From Tricholoma matsutake (Eukaryota > Basidiomycota > Agaricomycetes > Agaricales > Tricholomataceae): 64,000 bases of DNA. Every line of letters begins with the position of its first letter. Positions within the stretch are counted from its first letter, which is position 1. The notes under the pieces are model-generated. The model was not told where the DNA came from, ran no database searches, and was given only the letters and a program-made list of their open reading frames with translations. Of this stretch, positions 23,793 to 33,060 are shown piece by piece. The DNA is taken from positions 2,976,001 through 3,040,000 of the forward strand of contig AP026546.1 of assembly GCA_026075535.2 (NCBI GenBank), given 5' to 3'. Position numbers and translations under genes: made by a program.

Positions 23793-24730
23793 GGTACACT
23801 TTGAAAGGCAAGTTCATGTCCTGACTATGTTGACTTTATCTTAATTGCCATGACACAATACTTTAGCAATCATGATCTCACTCAAAATATCTCTGCAGAC
23901 TGGTATGCCCACAAGATCAGATATCCATGGTTACTACCAGGTTTCAACAAATACCTCTTGCGGATGCCCAATGACTTTTGGGATAGAACACCTCATCACA
24001 CAAACCTTGTAGAAATGGCACATGCTGGGACTAATCAGAGCACGCAAATCAATCTCTGGCCACTTGAGGCCATCCAATGGTGTGTGGCAAGAACCACCTA
24101 CATATGCTAAATATCCTGAAACATACAATAGGGCAAGAACCCTTGATGCTTCAGTAGCTGCATCAATTACAGCAGCAAAACAAACATATATTTTTCGTAA
24201 TCCTCACAATGGCCAGATTGACCGAATGACTCGTGTGATTACCTGCCAAACAAAGAATGCTCATCGATGTGCAACTCACCAAGACCTTGACAACAACATT
24301 GATGATGTTTGAGAACATATCACTAATGCCTCACAGGTTCAAAGGGAACTGCGAGCACAACTGAAAGACCTAACAGAGCAGAAGAAAGAGGCCAGTCGAA
24401 CACCATGGCATAATCAATCCACATTGAAGTTTGACAATGTGAAGATACCGCCAATTCGCAGTCTGAATGTTGTGCTGGGAGTGGCACTGGGTGGGAGAGT
24501 TACTACGATGCTTGACACAACTAACTACTGACATGCAACATACTAGCCACCAGCCCTGCCCCCACCAGTTCAAGCTTGCATGCCAGAGAATACAATCCCA
24601 AAGCCTCATTCACACCTGGTGACCTTGATTGGGAAGGTATTGCGCAAATGCAGGTCAATCAAAACTGTGATGAAGGGCTGGCACAGCTCAGTTCAGGGCC
24701 ACAGCTGGACATGCACCTTGTTCCACTCCC

Positions 24731-25156
24731 TATAAGGGCAACCTAAGCCTCTAGCAAAGGGAAATCCGAAGTTAAAATTATGCTACATAATACAGGGATT
24801 GGGGGCGCACCTAGCAAAGGGAAATCCGAAGAGAAAACTCTAAGGATCCCCTTGCTGATGCCCAGTATATGTGAAGACAACAAAAATCAAATATAACCTA
24901 AAAATAGAAAAAGGCGGAGATAGGCAGATCAAGGCCGCCGAATGACATCATACCAAGGGGTATGTGTCGGAAGGGGTACTCCGCCTCTAAATATAAAAGT
25001 GTCAACATATACAAACATGATAGCAAGGGAAAATTAGTAATAAAATCTGGAAAAATCATAGAAAATGAAGAATAGAAGGAAATGAGGTGGGGAAAAATAT
25101 GGGACGAACATAAAAAATAGGAAAAACACACAGGGCACCCCCCTAGTCCCCTTACA
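24731..25156 (-). repeat. Solo LTR of the same Gypsy family
   Basis: 426 bp bounded by TATAAGGGC and CCCCTTACA, flanked by the direct duplication CTCCC (24726-24730 and 25157-25161). Sequence details (GAAGACAACAAAAATC, GGCGGAGATAGG) place it with the LTRs of copy 2, not copy 1. A solo LTR arises by recombination between the two LTRs of a full element. It interrupts the proline-rich tail of the MULE-like gene. Confidence 0.94.
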
Positions 25157-25432
25157 CTCCCATCCACAGCCCCCTCCAATGCCCCACCTCATCAACAGAT
25201 CCAGCACCCCTTTTCCACCATGATCCCAGCCCCAGCCTTGACACCTCACAATCCTCCAATCCAACAAGCAGATGGTTTCGGCCCTCCCATGTTCCCTGGA
25301 CAAGATCACAGCTTGAACATGACCGATTTAGCTCATTTTCCTGGTTGGCACCCTGGATATGACCTGCCTATGATGGATCTGGACCTCTTGGCTATTGAAT
25401 TGGAGCAGATCTACCCGCCTACCTACTAGTAG

Positions 25433-26821
25433 TAGTGATGATTCAGACAAGACTAGAAGTACAACTTTAAATAGGCTTACTGTGGTTGAAAATCATCTTA
25501 CTCATTTGTAAATGAGTAAGTTCAACTTCGGCAGTTGATTGAACATGATGTTGAATGCAATGTCGATGCATCTGTGGGTTGCCGAATGACCAGGATGGAA
25601 TGGAATAGGTGTTCCTTAACCAAATAGAGCCAATCAGGAATGTCCTGTCCTGGTCACAACTTGGTCACAACAACAGGAATATAGTTATTCAAGATGGAAG
25701 AGTCATTGCATTGGTCTAGGTAGTTATTCACACCTCCGGCCCAAATAAATGAATAACTGAATATTACTCAAGTTGATAGTACTCGGTTGCCTACTTTTGA
25801 GATGCAACAGACACAATAGTGGAGTTCAAATTCAATGATTGATGTGTCCAATGCGTGTTGAGGTCAGGAATCCCTCCCAATCACTTCTGTAACACATCCA
25901 ATGTCAGTATATAGGTAAAATAAGATATTTTATGGACTATGTGTCACTAAATCACTATTTCCAACTTTGAGGAGGTTGTAGGATGGATTTATACTACTAC
26001 TAATTGACTTGTATTATAGTTGTTTCAAAGCATGAGCACCTAACTGAGCAGTTCAACAATAAATTATGGGTCCCTGTGAAGGTAAACCAACCATTAAGTG
26101 ACTCTGAAGGTGTTGAGAAGTGGTAGGGATGGTGTAGGATTTAGTAAAACTGTAAAATAGGGAGATTGTGATAAGTTCATATTTTTGACCAGAATCTTCT
26201 CTCTGGCTCTTACAGTAGAGATACCACAATACAGGACATAAGGGGTATGCACAATGTTAGTTTGGATATCATAGAAGTCATATATATAGAAAAACTACAA
26301 GATTTGCTTGAGAACTGCACAAAAACGGTCTGCTTCACTCAAAATGATGGTTTAGTGATGTTTGTTTACTTAAGTTTGACCACAGCTTTACCTGAGATTG
26401 CCCCCTCCATGATATCGGCTGTCATGGTGCGTTGGATTGGATCTATACCTTAGCATTACCTTGGAGACATATACATTAGTCAGAAAGGCAGTGATACTGG
26501 GTCACATGTCACAGGCCTTCCAAAATCGATGAAATGTCACACCTGTACGGTGTCCCACTCTCTGGGTGATGAATCAGCTGGAGGAAAATGTCACAAAATC
26601 AGCTGTTATCTGATGAAAATCAGCAGCGGTTTGGACAAGTGATCACATGTCACAAGAGGTGATGGATTGAATGAAATACAGTATTCTGATGAGGATATTA
26701 TCAGATTAAAAGATATGTTGCTGAATTGAGTGGAGTCTGCTCAATTGAAGATGACATGTGCATCAGCAGTTGTATTGCATATACTGGTCCATTCAAGGAT
26801 ATACAGACTTTCCCTGAGTGT
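25433..26821. other. No gene recognised
   Basis: AT-rich sequence downstream of the MULE-like gene, perhaps its 3' flank and terminal region. At 26460-26680, motifs such as GTCACATGTCACA recur, resembling 4390-4600. No coding signal. Confidence 0.45.
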
Positions 26822-27776
26822 TAGTGCTGCCGCAGTTCAGTTCTGGACTGAAGTTTGAACCTGAACCTTTCAGAACTGGACCAAAGTTCAGTTCAGGGTT
26901 CAGGCAGATGCAAAACAATGTGCACCTGTTTGAGCCTGTTTGAACCAATGAACTTGTGTGCACAAATGATTCACCTGATGATTATGAAAATTACCAGGAT
27001 GGACCTGTGATGGGTGTAATTCAGGGTCAGATCAACTTCTTCAGTCTCCATTCTAGAAATTTGGCACATCAGCAGCATCATGACCAAACCTTGCTTGACA
27101 TTGAGGCTTGTTTGCTTGAGGCACAAAGTACTCTTACTCTCCCACACTAACATCCAAAAAAAGAAGGTTGTTCACAAAGTCCAAATTTTAATTTGAGTGC
27201 TAAGAACAACTAACTTCTGCTTGAGCTAGCACTCAGGCATGGGCATTGTATATTAGCAATCTGAACTCAAATGAATAAAAAAATTTAACTCATGCAAATG
27301 CACCCATAATTTAATCAAAAAAAGATAATTAACCTCCCTTGCAGGTACTACACAATCATATACATAAGAAAACTAACTCCCACCTTGCACAAATGCAAGG
27401 GGGGCAGGGCAACAGTATTAATTAACTGAAAAAAGAAAAGGCAAAAGCCCCACCCCCATGCAAAATGTGGGAGGGGGTCGATGGGGCTGCCATCCTGTTT
27501 GGAATTGTCAGCTGGGGAAGTGTTGCCTCATATAGAAATGTCAGTGGGGTCAGCTAGGCTCAGCCTTCAGTTGCAATTGGGTACTCGGCAGTCGCAGGCT
27601 TCCATGATAATCATTTTCCCATTCTTCTGTGAATTTTTTCATCATCCCAATCACAACATAGTATTTTTGCAGAATTGTGTTTGGTTCTTGGTTTGAACAC
27701 CCCTTGAACTAAAGTTCAGTTCTAGGTTCACAAAAAACCTTGGAGAACCAGACTGAACTGAACTGCAGCAACACTA
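26822..27776. mobile_element. Probable non-autonomous hAT-like DNA element
   Basis: The left end TAGTGCTGCCGCAGTTCAG and the right end, read on the other strand, TAGTGTTGCTGCAGTTCAG match at 17 of 19 positions and begin with the TAGTG typical of hAT termini. Internal repeats of CAGTTC and GAACTGAA lie near both ends. It has no transposase. The adjacent 8 bp are CTGAGTGT on the left and CTGTAAGG on the right, so no clean duplication; the right side may have been altered by the sequence that follows. Confidence 0.55.
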
Positions 27777-28153
27777 CTGTAAGGGGACTAGAGGAGACTT
27801 ATTAGGGACCAATATAAGGTTTATTTATGACTCAACTTTTCATATTCTTTGAGGAGGCATTTTTCAAACAATTAATATCAAAAAATTTTAATTAACCACA
27901 TCCCTCATGTAGGACACAAGGGAGTTGGTATAATATGTATAATAATAAACAAAAAAAAACTCCTCTCATGGGGGATTACTATTATGTACATAAAAAACTA
28001 AACCCATCGTGTTTGGCATGAGGGGGGGATTCATAAGTACTACAATATATATACCCCTTGCATTCAGTGCGATGCAGGGGGCAGAGATAAAATAAAAATA
28101 ATAAAGACCCCTCCTCGCACGTGTCCATTGCTGTAGCAAGCCACACCCATCAT
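27777..28153. other. No gene; starts like an LTR end
   Basis: TGTAAGGGGACTAGAGG at 27778 equals the first bases of the Gypsy LTRs on the element strand, but the match ends after 17 bases. The rest is AT-rich. It may be the edge of a different LTR family. Confidence 0.3.
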
Positions 28154-29464
28154 TAGTGTTTGAAAGTCCAGTTGCATGGACCAAAAAAAACTGGCAACCG
28201 AACCGGACCCAACCACGGTCCGGTCTGTCTTGAAGGTTCTGCAGCAGCGGTTGTGGACCGGTCCGGTTGCCGGTTGCATAGTTTTTCAAATAATTATGGA
28301 CCGGGTAAAGACTGGTTCCAACCGGTCTTTGATCATAATTTGATGTGTTGCTAAGGCAAGTGATCAATTGATTACATGTGATACAAGTAATCTGTGTGCT
28401 GGCACTGACTAAATAAGTTATTGTAGGATTGTAATGCCTTAACAGCTATGTCCATAAACCAGGATTCCACACTGTATAGAGTATATCTACATCCACCCAA
28501 ATGCACTAGTTCAATGGTGCAGTGGTTCATTCATGGTAAACACCCTTCCTCCTCATTCCTCTGAAAACTCCGTAGCACTGTAATTCAATAACGGCTTAAC
28601 CGATCCTTTCGGAAACTTGGATTAAGTACCATATATATTATATATATATGCTCCCAAAAGTACTAGTCAAACGATGCCACCATTCATCTATGGTAAGCAA
28701 CCCTTCCTCCTTATTCCTCTCAAAACTCCGTCGGACTATAATTCAATAATGACTGAATGCATCCTTTCGTAAAGCTGGATTAGACACTATATATAGTATA
28801 TATATATGCTCCCCAAAGCACTAGTTGAACGGTACAGTCATTCATTTATGGTAAGCAACCCTTCCTCCTCATTCCTCTGAGAACTCCGTAGCACTGTAAC
28901 TCAATAACGGCTCAACCGATCCTTTCGTAAACTTGGATTAAATACAATATATATTATATATATGTGCTCCTTAAAGCACTAGTCAAATGGTACAACCATT
29001 CATCTATGGTAAGCAACCCTTCCTCCTCATTCCTCTGAAAACTCTGTAGAACTGTAATTCAATAATGGTTCAATGTATCCTTTCATTCAACTTGGATTAG
29101 ACACTACATATATGATATAGATACACCCCCCAAAGCACTAGCCACATGGTCTAGCCATTCATTTATGGTTTTGTCTGTAGTGTTTACTTATATTACTACT
29201 ACTAGTTTTCAAAATATATTACTTCGAGACATGTATATTAGTGTACAAATAGTCGGTCCTGACCGGTTGTGAACTGGTCAGGACCAGTCTAAGTATGGAC
29301 CAGTTTTAAACCAGTTTGGCAACCATGAGGCAACCGAGTAGGACCAGTTTACACCAGTCCGGTCCTCAGTTGCCTTGATGTTGAGCATGTAAGCAACCAG
29401 TCCAGTCCACGGTTGCCCCTGTTGTCGTCAAAAAAACCGGACCAGACCAGACTTTTAAACACTA
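28154..29464. mobile_element. Non-autonomous hAT-like element with perfect 8-bp TSD
   Basis: The ends read TAGTGTTTGAAAGTCCAGTTG on the left and, on the other strand, TAGTGTTTAAAAGTCTGGTCTG on the right. Flanking 8-mers are identical: CCCATCAT at 28146-28153 and 29465-29472, the target size of hAT transposases. Subterminal regions on both sides (28180-28340 and 29250-29460) are crowded with CCGGT/ACCGG and GACCAG motifs, as expected for transposase binding sites. The centre is a tandem array. There is no coding capacity, so it must be mobilised in trans. The length is 1,311 bp. Confidence 0.88.
28504..29168. repeat. Tandem array, about 158-bp unit, 4.2 copies
   Basis: Units start with (C/T)ACTAG at 28504, 28661, 28819, 28977 and 29136, spacing 157-159. 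Each unit has the order CATTCAT-TATGGTAA, CCCTTCCTCC, AACTC-GT, TTCAATAA, ATCCTTTC, CTTGGATTA and then an AT-only palindromic run. Units are roughly 80% alike. Confidence 0.9.
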
Positions 29465-29472
29465 CCCATCAT

Positions 29473-29720
29473 CCACCCTACGAGCAGTTGCTCATAGGTG
29501 TGGGGATGGGTGGCATGGTCATCTTATCCCTGGTGTGCCCACCATCCACCCATCCACCCTATGAGCAGAGGCTCGCAGGCATGGGGTGGGTGTGTTGTTG
29601 GCTTTGGGGGGTGCTGGTAGGCATCATTGTTGTCATCGTCATTGACTGCACACACTCATGATCCACCTTACGAGCAGGGGCTCACAGGCGTGGGGTGGGT
29701 GTGTTGGGGGTTGTCTTGTG
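29473..29720. repeat. Degenerate tandem repeats around CCACCCTACGAGCAG
   Basis: Three related copies begin at about 29474, 29551 and 29662, each with ATCCACC-TA-GAGCAG-GGCTC--AGG-GTGGGGTGGGTG. Spacing is irregular (77 and 111). Confidence 0.7.
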
Positions 29721-29730
29721 TCTGGCCATT

Positions 29731-29995
29731 GTTACCAGTAGAGTAGAACCTATAAAACAAAAGAAACAAGTTAGTTAGTTTATAAAAACAAAAAGCAAAC
29801 AAAAAAACTTATGTAGGGCCCAAATGATGCAATCTGTGTCATTTGGGCCCATGTTGGCTTGTTTGCAGGTGGTGGCATTGTTACCAGTAGATTATAACCT
29901 AGAAAGCTAAAAAAACAGGTTAGTTTATAAAAACAAAAAGCAAACAAAACAAAAAACTTACATAGGGCCCATCCAGTCAGCTCGTTTGCAGGTGG
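29731..29995. repeat. Direct duplication of about 145 bp
   Basis: TTGTTACCAGTAGA-TA-AACCTA...TTAGTTTATAAAAACAAAAAGCAAACAAAA...TA-GTAGGGCCCA...GTTTGCAGGTGGTGG occurs twice, at about 29731 and 29878. It is followed by GTGG-rich low-complexity sequence to 30115. Confidence 0.75.
29816..29850. repeat. Hairpin with 12-bp perfect arms
   Basis: GGGCCCAAATGA at the left pairs with TCATTTGGGCCC at the right across an 11-nt loop. It lies inside the first copy of the 145-bp duplication and is absent from the second. Confidence 0.8.
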
Positions 29996-30204
29996 TGGTG
30001 ATGGTGGATTGGACATGGGAGTGGTGGCAGTGGGTGGCCATGCAGTGGCAGTGGTGGTAGAGCGGAGAGGAGGGAGGAAGGCAGCATCAATGGTGGTGGT
30101 GGTGGTGGTGGTGAGTGATGAGCTGGCACATTTGATGATGTGGCTATATGCTTTGTCATACACAGCCGCACCATGGTACCTAACACAAGTAGATGATACC
30201 TTAC

Positions 30205-30290
30205 ACAAGGTACTGTGGTGTAAGGGTTATATTGTGCATTATGATTACATAAGCAACCTCCAGGGATCTGGGTTCAATTCCTTTTCTTAC
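30205..30290 (+). repeat. tRNA-like SINE head
   Basis: TGGTGTAAGGGTTAT fits a pol III A box and GGGTTCAATTCC, about 40 bases later, fits a B box. The segment does not fold into a complete tRNA by eye, so I read it as the head of a tRNA-derived short retroposon. No poly(A) end or duplication was fixed. Confidence 0.4.
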
Positions 30291-30311
30291 ACACTTTTTC
30301 AGCAGAATCCA

Positions 30312-30374
30312 ACTGGACTCCCACTGGACTCCCACTGGACTCCCACTGGACTCCCACTGGACTCCCACTGGACC
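30312..30374 (+). repeat. 11-bp minisatellite, 5.7 units
   Basis: The unit ACTGGACTCCC is repeated without error from 30312 to 30366 and then partially. Looser CCAGT/ACTGG pairs continue to 30510, giving an inverted-repeat character to 30310-30510. Confidence 0.9.
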
Positions 30375-30619
30375 AGTCCAAGTGGAATCCAGTGTTTGAG
30401 TGGAATCCACTCAGAGTCCAGTTGGACTGGACTGGGACTGGACTGGCAACTTTGCAGGCAGTTGGCTGGTGACCAGTCCCAGTGGACTCCAGTCAGAGTC
30501 CACTGGGAAAGGTGGGGGAGTGTAAAGACCTCACTTTCCTGCACAGCGTTTGGATCCAAAATTGAGTTCCAACTTGAGCGCTCCCTGAGCAGAAGACTCC
30601 CATCAAAAAAACAACTGGA

Positions 30620-32690
30620 GAGAAGCCTGATTTGTTGCACCTGTTGGAATGGGGCTCTGTTGTATGGGTAAAGCAGCTTGATGTGGGAAAACTTGATCCA
30701 AGGGCTGAAAAAGCACATTTTGTGGGCTACAATGCTGAATCAAAAGGCTATAGGGTCTACTGGGCAACAAAAAGGAAAGTTAGCATTGAGAGGGATGTGT
30801 TTATCAACAAGGACAATGCACTCCAGCCTGGAGAAGTCCAAATTGAGGGGGAGTGGGACATACCAGTCAATTTGAACAATCCAAACATTCTGGACACCTC
30901 CCCAACCTCCAGCACTTCCAAAACCACTCCCAAACCTCCTGAGGATGTCAATAACACCCAAAGTGCACCAAACGACAACCTAACACCCAAAAATGTGAAC
31001 CAGAATGTGCAAAATCAACACATCAGCACAGAATCATCAGAACCACCTGAAAACTCACCAGAACCTCCTAATAACCAACAGAAACATCGAGACTCCCTTC
31101 AGGGACTTCCCCAGTACAACACCCCTGAGTATGGTCATAGAAAACGAGCTAGGATTCCCCAGAATCATGCCCAAGCTGCAGAAACCAACGAGGGAGCTTT
31201 TGTTCTTGATGACAATGGATCACTTGAACCAGGGGGAGTGGAAATCAATGTGAACGAAGCAGAATGGTTCCTGAGAGGCAATGGAGGAAGCTATGGTCGC
31301 TAACAGTGATGATGAACCATTATTGAAAGAGGCGTTGAGCAGTCATGAGAAAACAAACTGGTTGGACATGATTGAAGCCAAACTCAGCCAAATTGAGAAC
31401 TCGGCACTTGGGATCTTGTCAACGCACCTCCTGGAACAAATATAATTCCATCCCACTATGTTTTTTGCCAAAAACATGACTCAGAAGGCAATATTGCCAG
31501 GTACAGAGCTCAACTCATCGTAAAAGGCTACAAATAACAATTTGGCATTGATTACACCAAGACATTTGCACCAACTGTCAGACCGGCCACTCTCTGCATC
31601 CTTCTAACCCTCAGGGCTCAAAAAACTCCTCTATTCACCACATTGATGTCAAGAATGCATATTTCAATGCTCACCTAAAGGATAACAAGGTTATTCATAT
31701 TCATTTACCCCCACTCTATGAGGATTTTTGAGAACTGCCTCCCAATCTCAAGAAATCTAAAAATATTGCTTGCAAACTTCTTTGCCCACTTTATGGAACC
31801 AAACAAGGTGCCCAAAGCTGGTATCTCAAGGTTGTTCAAATTTTTCCTGGATTTGGATACACCGTCTCAATGGCTGACGAAGCTGTTTTCTCAAAGTTTG
31901 ATGGCGACAAGTACACTGTCATTGCAGCCGCCACTGACGATTTTACCTTCATCTCAGATTCTGATGAATCCAACAAAATTCTCAAACAACAAATCTGCCA
32001 AATTATGGATCTCGGCTCAATCAGTTGGCTACTTGGTGTCCAAATCACTCATGACCTTGAAGCCCGGACCATTTCACTATGTCAATGATCTTACATTGAA
32101 CAGATCCTTGCCCGTTTTGGTCTTGAGGACTTCTGAACAGCTGTCACACCACTTGAGCCTGGTATTGACCTCACCCCAGATTCTCCCACAGTCTTGCTGA
32201 CTCTTCTGACTCCATCTGAGAAAACCAAATATCATGAGATGATTGGTTCCTTGATGTATGTCACTGTAATGACATCACATTTGCAGTGTCAACACTCTCA
32301 CAACACCTCAAGGCTCCACAGTCCACTCACCTAAAGACCATAACTCGTGTTTTTCGCTATCTCTCAGGAACCAAAAGCCTCAACTTGTGCTTGGTGGTAC
32401 TCACTGTACCATCACAGGCTACTCTGATGCTAATTGGGCTTCCCATCTCCATTGCCACTCAATCTCTGGATTTGTCTACTTCATTGGTATTGGAATTGTG
32501 TCCTGGAGCTGCAAAAAGCAACCTATCATCACTTTGTCCAGCACCAAAGCTGAATACATTGCACTCACTCACTCATCAAAAGATATTCTGTGGATTCACA
32601 AACTCCTCACAGAACTCTTCTCATTTTCAATGCCCACTACACTTTACTGTGATAACCAAGGTACTATCCAACTCTCAAAAGATTAACTTT
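30620..32690 (+). pseudogene. Copia pol (integrase end, reverse transcriptase, RNase H)
   Basis: The first open piece (to 31303) holds KAHFVGYNAESKGYRVYW and a long Pro/Asn-rich linker. RT blocks follow in changing frames: LIVKGYKQQFGIDYTKTFAP, then IDVKNAYFNAHLKDNKVI, LYGTKQGAQSWY and TVIAAATDDFTFISDS (the catalytic YVDD box is ATDD). The thumb block MDLGSISWLLGVQIT follows. RNase H is recognisable by GYSDANWASH, FIGIGIVSWSCKKQPIITLS and STKAEYIALT. Several stops and frame changes (31730, 32087, 32135) make it non-functional. Confidence 0.85.
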
Positions 32691-32784
32691 TCACAGTCAC
32701 ACAAAGCACATTGATGTACATTTTCATTTCATTTGACAAACTGTTTCTTCCAGTCACATTCACTGGCTGCACAGCAAGATACTT

Positions 32785-32997
32785 CTGAGAAGGTATGATG
32801 TCAGTATTCTGGAAATACTCCTAATACTGCCACCATACTCACCAACGGATATTTTGCTAGTATGCATACCAATCTAGAATACTACTTCAGTACCTTCAGT
32901 ACTATCAAAATATAGTACAATACTGTCAAAACACCTCTAGTGAAGTATGTTGACAATATTAGGAATACTGTCAGGATACTTTCACAGTACTTCTCAG
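32785..32997. repeat. Small MITE in Copia pol, about 213 bp
   Basis: The left end CTGAGAAGGTATGATGTCAG and the right end, on the other strand, CTGAGAAGTACTGTGAAAG share the first eight bases and further AGTATTC/CCTAATA-TG blocks. The whole is rich in AGTACT and CAGTATT in both orientations. It separates the Copia RNase H from its C-terminal motif. Confidence 0.6.
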
Positions 32998-33060
32998 GCA
33001 GTATTGTGCCTTGCACCCAGTGATTACCCTTCAATACTGCCCCACTGCAGATATGATTGC

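Larger units (their letters stand above)
15057..25432 (+). pseudogene. MULE-like transposase gene, split by two LTR insertions
   Basis: Removing 17769-23792 plus one TSD and 24731-25156 plus one TSD leaves one plus-strand gene of a large uncharacterised Agaricomycete family. Order: an acidic N-terminal part (EVIVISDDSEPESI) at 15420-15970; GRGTNSSTSHDVKLTLLDNL and CSMHECNGALHCEMF at 16010-16130; a zinc-like block CSKWMMGGRWEHIYVPIPS at 16467; CPVKKIVYTSKDPQ and a basic hinge at 16760-17150; the core with GDYTFKRVNGELDECEF (first catalytic Asp candidate) at about 17350 and LLDMEAAQVQGLGDA (second) at about 17630. The distal part after the first insertion has WYAHKIRYPWLLPGF and NLWPLEAIQW, and a proline-rich tail ends at the TAG at 25430-25432. 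DDE-type transposases of this shape move Mutator-like DNA elements. A TGA at about 16910 and other breaks make it inactive regardless of the insertions. No terminal repeats were located. Confidence 0.6.

Noticed and set aside
27778..27794. A further LTR of the Gypsy family
   Set aside because: Only the first 17 bases match; downstream sequence is unrelated and no second end or duplication was found.
28504..29168. Regular repeats considered as a CRISPR array
   Set aside because: Units are contiguous at 157-159 bp with no unique spacers, diverge by about 20%, and sit in a eukaryotic transposon.
30009..30671. Plus-strand frame of 220 codons
   Set aside because: It runs through GTGG-rich low-complexity sequence, the tRNA-like head and the 11-bp minisatellite; the product is repeat-derived (VVVVVVVV, LPLDSHWTPTG) with no gene-like composition.
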